A DNA stretch of 64,000 bases from Symbiodinium sp. CCMP2592 (taxonomy: Eukaryota; Sar; Dinophyceae; Suessiales; Symbiodiniaceae). Numbering within the stretch: the first letter of the stretch is position 1; each line of letters starts with the position of its first letter. A model generated the notes under the pieces. It did no database searches, was not told the DNA's origin, and saw only the letters and a list, made by a program, of their open reading frames with translations. Shown here in pieces: positions 28,691 through 37,902 of this stretch. The stretch is from contig CAJNDT010000502.1 in the NCBI GenBank assembly GCA_905221615.1, forward strand, positions 124,001 to 188,000, in the 5' to 3' direction. The position numbers and the translations under genes are program-made.

Positions 28691-29857
28691 CAGACGTGGT
28701 CCGTTCTGGTCCTTTGCCAACGACTGCTCCTAGTTCCAATCCAAGCCAGGCTGTGGGTCGCAGCCCGGCTGGGGAACAAGGCAGAGTGCCGATTCAACAG
28801 CCGCCTGCCTCCCCTCATGCCGTTCCGGGTTCCAATGCAAGCCAGGCAACCGAAGGCAGCCAGGCTGCAGGAAGTGAACAAGACAGAGTGCCGAGGGTTG
28901 TGGAAGGCAGAGTGCCAGTTGATGGGAATGCTCCTGCCATGGATGACGATGGTCTAGCGCCGGCAGAGGCAGAGATCAGGCCCGATCAGGAGATCGTCAT
29001 GCCTCCTGCAGAAGTGACCACTGCACCTCAAACAGTTGAGTTGCCAGGGCCAGACACCTCCACGAACAGTGACTCGACAGCTGGTGCTGACGTGAATGCC
29101 GTTGTGCCCTTTGCGACACCCAAGTCGAAAGCCAAAGCAAAAGCCAAGGGCAAGTCGAAAGCCAAGGCCAAGTCCAAGGCCAGGGCGACGGCACCAAACA
29201 CAGAGTCGCAGGACGAGGTCGCAGTCGAGGTCGATGATGAGGTCATGGCCGAGGCCGGGGCCGAGGTCGAGGCCGGGGCCGAGGTCGAGGCCGAGGTCGA
29301 GCGCGAGGCCGACGACAGTGCCTTCTTTGAGGAGGAGGAGGAGGATGCTCCGAATGAGTCGAGCAGACCTGCGAACCGGTGGAACCAGGACCTCTGTGTC
29401 ATTTGCCATTCGGAGATGCACCCGGGCCAGGCAGGCTGGTTTCGTTTGCCTTTGGTTAATGAACCATTGATAGTGGTGCCTGTCCTGTTTGTACATTCCA
29501 CTAATCCTCAGAACAGTACCTCTCACATGACGTGTCTTTTTCTGTTGCTTCCCTGGAATGCAGGCATTGGAAGCGCTATCGTGTGGCCACCTCTTTCACA
29601 GCGAATGTATCAATCGATACTGTGAGTCGACCGGGCGGAACAAGGCCACCGCTTGCCCTCTCAAGTGTGCGAGCTCAGCCTCTATGGCAAGGTTCTTTTT
29701 GGGTCCGAGGGGGTCCACGGGAAGCAATGCCCCTGTTCCTGTCGAAGATGATGCTAATGATGTGGACGCAATCGTTCAGGAAATACAAGCTCAACTCGTT
29801 GACGACCGCACTCGTGAAGAGGAAGCTCCTGAGGTCAACGACCCCGTGGTGGACTGA
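28687..29857 (+). CDS. RING-H2 finger protein, two exons around a 133-bp intron
   Basis: Exon 1 (to 29430) encodes a Pro/Ala/Ser-rich part with three GGCAGAGTGCC words read as G-R-V-P, a Lys/Ala tract (S-K-A-K-A-K-A-K-G-K), an acidic tract of A-E-V-E units and C-V-I-C-H-S-E-M-H-P-G-Q. Exon 2 (29564-29857) continues A-L-E-A-L-S-C-G-H-L-F-H-S-E-C-I and later C-P-L-K-C. Joined, this gives C-x2-C-x14-C-x-H-x2-H-x2-C-x15-C-x2-C, a canonical RING-H2 zinc site that neither exon has alone. Such proteins usually act as E3 ubiquitin ligases by binding an E2. The start is not known: the codon at 28687 is GTG and the frame is open from about 28612. Confidence 0.75.
29431..29563 (+). other. GC-AG intron inside the RING finger
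   Basis: The donor is CAG|GCAGGC and the acceptor AATGCAG|GCATTG. CAGGCA occurs at both borders (29428 and 29561), so the cut cannot be placed uniquely. Removal restores the zinc-binding spacing, which makes the intron quite sure. Confidence 0.8.
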
Positions 29858-31342
29858 TTGCGTCGACAAGGTGGCTCGGTAACAAGGCAGAGTGCCACAA
29901 TAACTGGCTCATGTGTATGTGTTGTCGGTGATGTGGCCTCGAGTCTTATTAATTTTGGAGGTGTGGCAATGCCATTGTCACAGACATGTTTCTGAAGGCG
30001 GAGTGCCATGGGTTGTAACATGTGTTCCATGATCATTATGTATTGACATGATTGTGTTGCCTTGTGTTGCATTATGCCATCAGGAATGTATGTCTCTTTG
30101 TAATCCCAGGCGGTCTGTCGATTTCACAAGGATACTGCAGATGCCTGTGGACAAATCCGCGCCAAAGGCAGGATCCAACCTGTCCTAGAACACCAGTTGG
30201 GAGGGACCCAACAAAGGACCACGGAAGTCTGCAATGGGGTGCATCCGTGTTAAAAAAAACATATGGCCTTTGAAGGGACACCATCCCCATACCGCCCCAC
30301 AGGCCCTGCAAAATCTTAGAAGACATTTGTGACACTTGTGGCATGCCCCGGAAAATCTTATTGAATCTTATTGAATCTTATTGAATCTTATTGAATCTTA
30401 TTGAATCTTATTGAATCTTATTGGTCCATCATTTTTAAAAGGGACACGAATCCAGATCGCCCCAAAAAATCTTATTGAATCTTATTGAATCTTAGAAGAC
30501 ATTTGTACAATTGTGGCCTACCCCGAAAAAATCTTATTGAATCTTATTGAATCTTATTGAATCTTATTGAATCTTATTGAATCTTATTGAATCTTATTGA
30601 ATCTTATTGAATCTTATCGGTTTTACAAGGGACACAGCCTCCAGCTCGCCCAAAAAATCTTATTGAATCTTAGAAGACATTTGCAGGATTGTGGACTACC
30701 CGAAAAAATCTTATTGAATCTTAGTGTTCGGGCCATCACGTTTTGAAGGCACACCGACCCTGTACCAGACAATTGCACACATGTAGCATCCCCTCCCAAA
30801 AGTCTTGTTGGAGCTTATTGAATCTTGGGAGCTAGTTATACAATATCGAATCCCATTGAATCGGCACAGTCCAGCTAACCCAACCAAATCCCTACGAGTA
30901 GTAACACATCTTATGATTAAGCATAAACTAGGTGGCACTCTGCCTTGAAGTACCTTTAAACCATGGACCTCCTTAAAACCTAAAACCCTGAAGCTCTTTT
31001 AAACCCTAAACCGTTACTGTGTGTGGTAAGTTTACACATAGACCTAGGTATATGTATAACATACATACATACATATAGATATATGTATGGATTATATGCA
31101 TACACTTATTATTGGGCATACTGCTTTCGAACATTAAACTACATCATCTATTAATAGCACTCTGTCTTCAAATATGTGTTAATCTAATGATCATGTGCAT
31201 AAATGCTTGTGTCGTCCAGTGGAACCTATTGCATGTGGTATTGAAACGGACATGACAATCAACTTCTAGTACCTGTTCGTACTATCCAACACATATAGTT
31301 GCTTGCAGCTTGTTGGATCAAAGATATTTAAAGTTAAGCACC
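29858..31342 (+). other. Long spacer with decamer array
   Basis: No gene seen. It holds one + GGCAGAGTGCC word (29886), one in the opposite orientation (30934), the ATCTTATTGA array, a few CCCTAAA-like words near 30980-31010 and a TATG/CATA microsatellite at 31045-31090. Confidence 0.7.
30352..30740 (+). repeat. Decamer array (ATCTTATTGA)n in a higher-order repeat
   Basis: Runs of 7, 2, 9, 1 and 1 decamers alternate with related segments of about 45-60 bp that carry AAGGGACAC, CGCCC(C)AAAAAATC and AGAAGACATTTG. Confidence 0.9.
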
Positions 31343-31522
31343 ATGGCACCGAAACCGAAGGCCAAACCGGCAGCAGCGGGGAGGATCGGCCGGGTGAGGA
31401 CTCCGAAGCGACGGCCTCGTAGAGTGCCGCCAACCGGTGTGAATGGCATTGGTGAAGAAGGCGGTGGGCGGAAGGCAGAGTGCCAGGGCCACCCAGGGGT
31501 CCGCCGCCGCCAACACCTGTGA
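31343..31522 (+). CDS. Basic N-terminal frame (M-A-P-K-P-K-A-K-P...) of a proline-rich gene
   Basis: ATG 31343 opens a frame rich in Lys, Arg, Pro and Gly (M-A-P-K-P-K-A-K-P-A-A-A-G-R-I-G-R). It reads a GGCAGAGTGCC word at 31474 as K-A-E-C-Q and stops twelve codons later. The next frame is closed upstream by a TGA at 31453 and therefore must be joined between 31456 and 31519. Removing the 11-bp word gives G-G-G-R-K-G-P-P-R-G-P-P-P-P-T-P-V-N in one frame. I regard this and the following entry as one gene. Function unknown. Confidence 0.5.
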   Translation: MAPKPKAKPAAAGRIGRVRTPKRRPRRVPPTGVNGIGEEGGGRKAECQGHPGVRRRQHL

Positions 31523-32154
31523 ATCAGCCACCTTTCCCAAGACCTCCCGCCCCTGCGCGACATGAGATTGAGATTGCCCAAGCTGTGGCAGAAGCGTTGG
31601 ACATTATGGAGACCCCGATCATGATCAACTTCGAGCCGGATGTGGTTACTGTTAGGGAGGGCCGCATTGTTCTGGTCACCCTTGAGAACTTGACCCCTGA
31701 AGAGATGCAACGTCGGCAGTTGGGACGGCGAATTTGTGCCATGTGTTTCAATGCTCCAGAAAACCCGCCGCCACCAATAGTGCCGCCAAGGCCGATGCCT
31801 GAAAATGGCTATCCTGGCCCTAACAATAATGCCAACAGTGGAGCTACTGAAGGCAGAGTGCCAGAAGGCAGAGTGCCGGAAGGCAGAGTGCTAGATGAGT
31901 TCGAAAGTGGAGTTCGTGGTCAAATTTTTTTTCGTTTGGAATCTCGCCCGGATGCCTGGTTGACTGGTCCAGCTCGTGCCGAAGGTGAGATTCACGCCTC
32001 AGACTCAGATGTGATTGAGGAAGGTGTTCTAGATGTTCGTCTTGGTGAGCTTGGAGGGCGGGGTCGTTTGGGTATTGATTATGGGCACATCTCAGAAGAA
32101 GACCCGGGCTGGAGTCAGCGCGGCTCAGCGGATGATGGAGCCCCTCAGATGTGA
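31480..32154 (+). CDS. Proline-rich protein with motif repeats, unknown
   Basis: The frame runs from a GTG and is the probable continuation of the gene starting at 31343. It has a Pro-rich start, a folded-looking part (E-I-E-I-A-Q-A-V-A-E-A-L-D-I-M-E, I-V-L-V-T-L-E-N-L-T-P-E-E-M-Q-R, C-A-M-C-F-N-A-P), and then E-G-R-V-P-E-G-R-V-P-E-G-R-V-L from three hairpin words 15 bp apart, the last with a C-to-T change. The C-terminal third contains G-Q-I-F-F-R-L-E-S-R-P-D-A-W-L. C-A-M-C could bind a metal but has no second pair. I cannot name the family. Confidence 0.5.
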   Translation: MPGPPRGPPPPTPVNQPPFPRPPAPARHEIEIAQAVAEALDIMETPIMINFEPDVVTVREGRIVLVTLENLTPEEMQRRQLGRRICAMCFNAPENPPPPIVPPRPMPENGYPGPNNNANSGATEGRVPEGRVPEGRVLDEFESGVRGQIFFRLESRPDAWLTGPARAEGEIHASDSDVIEEGVLDVRLGELGGRGRLGIDYGHISEEDPGWSQRGSADDGAPQM

Positions 32155-32609
32155 TGGAGGAAGGTGAGGAGTCCGACTCTGAGGCTTCTTCCACTAATGC
32201 TGTTTGTCAGATGGAAGACTGATTATTTTAGCTCACCAGCAAAGACTGCATAGAAGGCAGAGTGCCAGTGCAGAATCTGCCTGACAATTGGCTGCCACCT
32301 CGGTGGTCTCGCAATCGTCGAGTGATATGGATGGACTGCTGTGTGCGGTACCAGAAAAACGAGAATCGAGTGAGGGTCTGGCAGTACTGTATTTGATTGC
32401 TTGAGCATGAAGTCATGGTCTGCAACAACTATGCCACATGTGAATTTCAACGAGTGATTGCATCATGTCTGTCTCATCCTTGTGTTGTGATGGATCAATC
32501 GACTCACAAGTTTGTCAACTGCTGAATGTGCTGGTTCACAATTACGTTGTTAATTCGAACACCCTTGAGGTTAAGGTGTTACACTTTCTTGCGGATAGGA
32601 CAGAGTGCC
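32155..32609 (+). other. Spacer before the methyltransferase-like gene
   Basis: It contains one hairpin word (32256) and a degenerate one, GGACAGAGTGCC, whose last C is directly followed by the ATG at 32610. Short frames only. Confidence 0.6.
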
Positions 32610-33683
32610 ATGGACAATGCAATGTCGAGTGCCATGTCTGCAGCAGCAGATGACACGACTGAAACAAGAAGAAGACTGTTAGCAGACATTCGGCGGCAGT
32701 TTGATGCAAACATCGCACTGGAGAAGAGATTCTTGGCCATTTCGAGAGGACAGGATGTTCTGCGCCTTTGCGAAGTTGACCCGTCGCTTCTGGAGTTCCA
32801 TAATGAAGGTCCTTATGAAGTTCTGCCTGAGTGCAACTATGATGTGATTCTTGAAGCCAGTGGGTTTTTCTGGATGATATCAATCTGGCAACAAATGTTA
32901 TCAGAAACTTTTCCCATCATGACTTCGTGGCCATGGAAGAAACAGATGAGATTCCTCATCAACTTTTCTCATTGGAAGCGGAACATAAGGCAGAGTGCCA
33001 GGTTCCACTTCCTGGAGATCTTTGCAGGGCAGGGCAACCTCAGTCGGGAGATGCTCCGTGCTGGCTGGCAGGGGCTAGCCTTGGACATCAGGGACGGCAC
33101 AGATCATGATATTCTTTCTGTGAGAGGACTTCGCCTGGCTGTCAATGCTGTGTGTCAAACACACAAACACGGCCTGGTGTGGTTTGGAACTCCATGCTCT
33201 TCCTTCGTCCAACTCTGTAAATACAGTACTCGAAGGTCCATTGCCAATGACTGGATGGGAGAACCTGAGCGATCGCTGGCATGCCAAGAAGGCAATCGTT
33301 TCATGTATGTGACGCTGCTGTTGACTTTGCTCGCGGCTTTGAATGACAACCGGTTTGTGATCGAGCAGCCTTGCTCCAGCATGCTGTTCGACATTCCACT
33401 CGTCGATCGTGTCATGGGAATGATCCAGGCTATGAAGGTCAAAACCTATGGTGGTGCCTTCGGCCAGCCCATCCTTAAACCGCTTCAACTGTGGAGCAAC
33501 TGTCAGCACATCAATGGTATGCGGCGCAGCTATCCTTCCCATGTCAGAGGAAGTGCTGGTTGCGTTGATCGAGATGGTGAGAAGTTCACCGGTCGTCCTG
33601 AAGATCTTCAGGTGTCAGAGGAGTACACCCCGGAGTTCGGCAAGGCTGTGTCCTTTCATATGATGAGTGATGTCCCAACATGA
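32610..33683 (+). CDS. Methyltransferase-like protein (L-E-I-F-A-G / P-C-S-S type)
   Basis: 357 residues from ATG 32610. After a charged helical N-terminus comes F-L-E-I-F-A-G-Q-G-N-L-S (about 133-144), the glycine-rich SAM-binding motif I of Rossmann methyltransferases, then D-I-R-D-G-T-D-H-D-I, W-F-G-T-P-C-S-S-F (about 191-199) in the place of the P-C motif of cytosine-C5 enzymes, and F-V-I-E-Q-P-C-S-S-M (about 250) in the place of E-N-P. Overall order and spacing resemble the C-terminal domain of the retrotransposon polyprotein in this window, which has A for C. A GGCAGAGTGCC word at 32989 is read as R-Q-S-A, only about five residues before motif I. Activity and substrate (DNA or RNA) are not shown by sequence. 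Confidence 0.6.
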   Translation: MDNAMSSAMSAAADDTTETRRRLLADIRRQFDANIALEKRFLAISRGQDVLRLCEVDPSLLEFHNEGPYEVLPECNYDVILEASGFFWMISIWQQMLSETFPIMTSWPWKKQMRFLINFSHWKRNIRQSARFHFLEIFAGQGNLSREMLRAGWQGLALDIRDGTDHDILSVRGLRLAVNAVCQTHKHGLVWFGTPCSSFVQLCKYSTRRSIANDWMGEPERSLACQEGNRFMYVTLLLTLLAALNDNRFVIEQPCSSMLFDIPLVDRVMGMIQAMKVKTYGGAFGQPILKPLQLWSNCQHINGMRRSYPSHVRGSAGCVDRDGEKFTGRPEDLQVSEEYTPEFGKAVSFHMMSDVPT

Positions 33684-33901
33684 ATTGTAGCTGAAGGCAG
33701 AGTGCCAATAAGGCAGAGTGCCATAATTCTCTAGAGTTAAATGAGCTTGCTTCATCTTTCGACATTCTGTCTTGTTGGTATTCTGCTTTCCAATGTTGGG
33801 ACTGGGTTGAGCCCTGGCCCCCGTCCGTTCCCTCCACGAGGTGCCGAGGAAAATCCTCGCCGCCTCGTGGAAGGATCTGAGTGATCCGAGCTGGTGCAGC
33901 T
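33339..33901 (+). repeat. 563-bp segment duplicated across the gap, copy 1
   Basis: It comprises the last 115 codons of the methyltransferase-like gene and its 3' flank. It ends exactly at the first N, and the matching copy begins exactly after the last N, with roughly eight to ten differences by eye. Confidence 0.9.
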
Positions 33902-34001
33902 NNNNNNNNNNNNNNNNNNNNNNNNNNNNNNNNNNNNNNNNNNNNNNNNNNNNNNNNNNNNNNNNNNNNNNNNNNNNNNNNNNNNNNNNNNNNNNNNNNN
34001 N
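33902..34001. other. Assembly gap of 100 N
   Basis: Exactly 100 unknown bases, a usual placeholder length. The true distance is not known. Confidence 0.99.
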
Positions 34002-34346
34002 TTGAATGACAACCGGTTTGTGATCGAGCAGCCTTGCTCCAGCATGCTGTTCGACATTCCACTCGTCGATCGTGTCATGGGAATGATCCAGGCTATGAAG
34101 GTCAAAACCTATGGTGGTGCCTTCGGCCATCCCATCCTGAAACCGCTTCAACTGTGGAGCAACTGTCAGCACATCAATGGTATGCGGCGCAGCAATCCTT
34201 CCCATGTCAGAGGAAGTGCTGGTTGCGTTGATCGAGATGGTGAGAAGTTCACCGGTCGTCCTGAAGATCTTCAGGTGTCAGAGGAGTACACCCCGGAGTT
34301 CTGCAAGGCTGTGGCCTTTCATATGATGAGTGATGTCCCAACATGA
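34002..34346 (+). pseudogene. 3' fragment of the methyltransferase-like gene after the gap
   Basis: The frame L-N-D-N-R-F-V-I-E-Q-P-C-S-S-M to the stop repeats the end of the gene at 32610 with a few substitutions (for example H for Q, N for Y, C for G). The rest of this copy would lie in the gap. Either it is a second tandem gene or an unmerged overlap of two contigs. The exact match of the copy limits to the gap borders favours an artefact. Confidence 0.6.
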
Positions 34347-34564
34347 ATTGTAGCTGAAGGCAGAGTGCCAATAAGGCAGAGTGCCATAATTCTCTAGAGT
34401 TAAATGAGCTTGCTTCATCTTTCGACATTCTGTCTTGTTGGTATTCTGCTTTCCAATGTTGGGACTGGGTTGAGCCCTGGACCCCGTCCCTTCCCTCCAC
34501 GAGGTGCCGAGGAAAATCCTCGCCGCCTCGTGGAAGGATCTGAGTGATCCGAGCTGGTGCAGCT
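34002..34564 (+). repeat. 563-bp segment duplicated across the gap, copy 2
   Basis: It starts with the first base after the gap. The two hairpin words after the stop (34359, 34375) correspond to those at 33696 and 33712. Confidence 0.9.
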
Positions 34565-34926
34565 GTGCAATGAAAATGTAGAGAACTTCAGTCACTCCGT
34601 GATCAGATGTGTTTGTCGGTATTGTCTCAGTTCGTATGCTGCTGTCGTGCAGGTGGCAATGACCTGGCTGGTGTCTCGACCTCCAGTTGCAGGCATCGGT
34701 GGCCTGTGTTAAGCATTCCATGTGGTTGTCAGTTCAGTGCCATCTGCGATAGTTTCCTGTCTCAAGTTCGAGTGACATGATGTGGCTGCTGACAGGTCAT
34801 CGTGAGTCTTTGGGTTGATTTCTTAAGAATTCAATGTGTTGTGAACTGGGGCTTGTTACACAAGTGCAGGTGTGTGTCAGTATTTAGTAAGATTCAAGTA
34901 CAGTGTTGCTTTGGAGGATTTCGGGG
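34565..34926 (+). other. Spacer, no gene seen
   Basis: TG-rich sequence without hairpin words; possibly leader or intron sequence of the gene at 34927. Confidence 0.5.
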
Positions 34927-35955
34927 ATGCTTCTGAAACTGTGGGTCATGCTATTGCTCCGTGATGGGCAATTGCTTAACTTGGAAAATGATGCAAAACT
35001 GCCAGCGAGAGCAGCTTGGCTCTCACAGGGCGAACTGTGGTGGCGTCTGTACTTGTTTTTCGATGAGAGCAACAGGAACGGCTCAGAACGTCGACAGTAC
35101 CACAAATGGTACAACTTCTTCAGTGATCTTCTCAGGAAGACCCCCTTGGCTGCGAACTGGGGGTCACATGTGCAAAGTCAAAAAGGCAGAGTGCCAAACC
35201 CTGATGCTGTAAAGGAGGATGTGGCATCTTCCACAGCCTTGGCCCGATTCATGTTGCAAGCATCCTTCGACACAAGGACAGACGCCCACAGGGAATGGTA
35301 CAAGAGAAAACTGAATGATGCTATGGTACGTGTGTGTGAAACTATCAGTGATGAGCCTCTGGTCATGCAGTTGGATGAAGGCAGAGTGTCATGGTTTCTT
35401 CAATCCGCTGGGTTGGTGTCAGGCTTTGCCGCTTGGATGATGAAGTCGCTGGCAGGCAACACGTCCCGATCTTTGCGGCAGCTTTGGGAATCTATGTTCA
35501 ATGCAAGGACGCTGTCTTCATCTCTCCGATATGAATCTGAAGGCAGAGTGCCACGAGATTGGGAGGAGGTTGAAACTAGCATCTACGACATCATCGCCTT
35601 TGCAACCATGGCAAAAAAACACAGAGCGCTTCAACCGTCGGGGCAGGCTCATGTATTTGCCAAGACAGTCGTGAATGCCTTCATGCACATACATGAGTGT
35701 CTGTCCGAGACATTGTCAGCCGGCCTCCAGGTGTATGTCATTGGGCACTACTTGAGTGTACATGATGCTGGTGTGCCTGGGACGTCTCGCAGGGCACTTC
35801 TGGGCAAGCGTGTTCCATTGAAAAAGACTGTGGACATCAAAAGCATCTGGAAGTTGCTAGAGGGCGCTGCAAAAAGTGGGACCTCTTTGCGACAAGCCCT
35901 CATTCTCAAGAACCAGGACGAACGCAGCGACCTCCATGGTTCCTTGGTGATTTGA
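34927..35955 (+). CDS. Helical protein, unknown
   Basis: 342 residues from the first ATG. The protein is Trp- and Arg-rich and predicted by eye to be mainly helical (W-L-S-Q-G-E-L-W-W-R-L-Y-L-F-F, H-K-W-Y-N-F-F-S-D-L-L-R-K, H-R-E-W-Y-K-R-K-L-N-D-A-M). Three hairpin words fall in its loops: K-G-R-V-P (35185), E-G-R-V-S (35381, one change) and E-G-R-V-P (35542), all in the same reading phase. I do not recognise the family. The first hydrophobic residues M-L-L-K-L-W-V-M-L-L-L could be a signal anchor or merely an upstream exon artefact. Confidence 0.6.
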   Translation: MLLKLWVMLLLRDGQLLNLENDAKLPARAAWLSQGELWWRLYLFFDESNRNGSERRQYHKWYNFFSDLLRKTPLAANWGSHVQSQKGRVPNPDAVKEDVASSTALARFMLQASFDTRTDAHREWYKRKLNDAMVRVCETISDEPLVMQLDEGRVSWFLQSAGLVSGFAAWMMKSLAGNTSRSLRQLWESMFNARTLSSSLRYESEGRVPRDWEEVETSIYDIIAFATMAKKHRALQPSGQAHVFAKTVVNAFMHIHECLSETLSAGLQVYVIGHYLSVHDAGVPGTSRRALLGKRVPLKKTVDIKSIWKLLEGAAKSGTSLRQALILKNQDERSDLHGSLVI

Positions 35956-35960
35956 TATGG

Positions 35961-36016
35961 AGTAGAATGTTGTTTTGTTAACCAGTTGTTTAAGATTAGT
36001 GAATTCTTTGTCACAC
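35961..36016 (+). repeat. 56-bp direct repeat, left copy
   Basis: AGTAGAATGTTGTTTTGTTA to GTCACAC recurs at 38220-38277 with one substitution and a 2-bp insertion. Confidence 0.9.
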
Positions 36017-36699
36017 ATTCATTTGATGCCACGTACCCGCGCCACAGTCGAACTAAATTCGCCTACCGCTCTTGCCATGGCCGACCCGACGTTCGGCTCT
36101 TGCGCCAAGCTGTTGGCCAAGTCCAGCAGAAGGTAATGTCGGGGGCAGAAGTATCCGCTGTGAACTCTGGGATGGCACCACGACGACCACGACGTCCTGC
36201 TTCTTTGCGAGCAGAGGGCGACATAAGCATAGCGCGGGCAAATGCTTGCAGCTGCTAGTGGTCGTTGAGAGCCTTCGCCTGATATCCCCATGGCAGAGCG
36301 GGGTGACCCCATATCTCGGCCGAATTGGGGTGGCCTAAGTCTCCGGTCCGCATGACTGTCAGAGCACGTTCGTCTTTGCAAAGACGCCGGGGAGGCCGTT
36401 ACAGAAAGGGATGCTTAAGTCAGGTTGTGCATTTAATATTTATGAAAGGCAGAGTGCCAAAGGCAGAGTGCAAGTAAAACTTCTCAGGGTTTAGTAGGGT
36501 TTAGTGGTTTGCTGCGCTTGCTGTTGATCAGAAAATCCTTGTCGATTCGCTTGCCGGCATGTGGAGGCATGTGTGTGGCCGCTACCCAGGACTCGCTGTG
36601 TCTCGCACAGGGCTCTGAGGGAAGAACGTAGTGCAGGGCAACGTATAGTCGCACACCATTAGCCGGGGTCACTTCCCTGAGGGTTCGCTAGTGCAGGGC

Positions 36700-36850
36700 A
36701 GCTTGTAGTTCACACCGTTAGCCGGGTGTGGCGGGCCGCTGTTTGGGATTTTCGGGCTCTTGAGGCCAACGGGTATCTGCTGACCAGATCCCTATGACAG
36801 CAGGACACATGGGCTAACGTGCCTGCTGGGAGCCCCCCATTTATGTCTCT
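36700..36850 (+). ncRNA. Structured RNA-like element, copy 4
   Basis: P0 CACACC/GGGTGTG (36711-36730, loop GTTAGCC), P1 GGGCTC (36754) with GAGCCC (36830), box TTGAGGCCAAC (36760) and P2 CAGCAGG/CCTGCTG (36798-36828). Both stems differ in sequence from copies 1 and 2 but still pair. Confidence 0.6.
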
Positions 36851-37174
36851 GCACGCTCTGGCTAGCCAGTAGTCAGGGCGAGATGATGACCCACTCGGTG
36901 GCAGCAGGGGAGGCTCTTGAACTGTTGATCGACCGAGTGCGCAACATGGAAGGCCGAATCGAGTGAGTAGTCATTAAGTGTCAGGTTGTGATCAAATTTA
37001 TGAAAGGCAGAGTGCCAAAGGCAGAGTGCCAGTAAAACTTCTAAGGGTTTTTTAGTAGGGTTTAGTGGTTTGCTGTGCTTGCTTTTTGATCATAAACGTC
37101 CTTGTCGATTCGCTTGCCCGACCTAAACCTGAGCAGCGGGCTGGCCGAGGGGGCCCTAGAGACCTGCCAGGTTC

Positions 37175-37390
37175 CATCTTGTTGGCCGTGTTGGGGGCAG
37201 CGATCCATCCGGAGCTGAAAGCTTGGCCACGGACGCCTGCGTGGCCTCGTGGCGGCCACCCTTGGGGCCAACTCCCCTACAGCCCGAGGGGTATGACAGC
37301 AGGGCGATGCGCTAATGCGCCTGCTGGGGGTGGCTTAAATGGGGGGCGGGTGTGTCCTTCCCCCCCCGGTGAGATCCTAAAAGGGAGGCC
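37175..37390 (+). ncRNA. Structured RNA-like element, copy 5
   Basis: P1 GCCACCC (37255) with GGGTGGC (37328), box TTGGGGCCAAC (37262), P2 CAGCAGG/CCTGCTG (37297-37326) and GGGAGGCC at 37383. GTTGGCC is at 37181, but P0 is weak here. Confidence 0.6.
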
Positions 37391-37902
37391 GCTTGAGTTG
37401 TGTTGTAAAGAGAAGGGTGAGATAGTGCCTTCTTCCGTTCTTGCCTGTGCTCACTTTTGCGCGCAAGTGGCCCTGGGATCAGGTCTATCGTTGATCGTTT
37501 GGCATGGCCTGTAGTGGCAGTGTAGCAGCCTGCTGTAAGTTTCCACTACCCCAGCCGCCAGCTGTGCCTAGTGCCTGCTACTCACAGGGTGATTTCGGCC
37601 TGTGCCTGGTTTGTTTCTATCGGCGCGTTGCGGGCGATGTTTACGCCGAAGCAAAGCAAGTCTCCGGGATCCTTCACAGCGCATGTGTGCAAATGGCCTG
37701 CTGAGCAACAGCTGCGACGGGATCGGGATCCGGCACAGCGCTCTCATCTTAATATTCCCTGTGAGCATGGCGACCCACCTTGGCCGAGTGGGGTGGATTT
37801 CAGCAAATGGGGGAGGCCGCTAACCCATGATTAGGCTATATCTCTTTCTGCTGAGCACATGCTTTCTGTTCTCTTGGATCGACGACATAGGCAGAGTGCC
37901 GA

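Noticed and set aside
34002-34346. A second complete methyltransferase-like gene
   Set aside because: Only the 3' part is present and its limits coincide with the assembly gap, so it cannot be called an independent gene.
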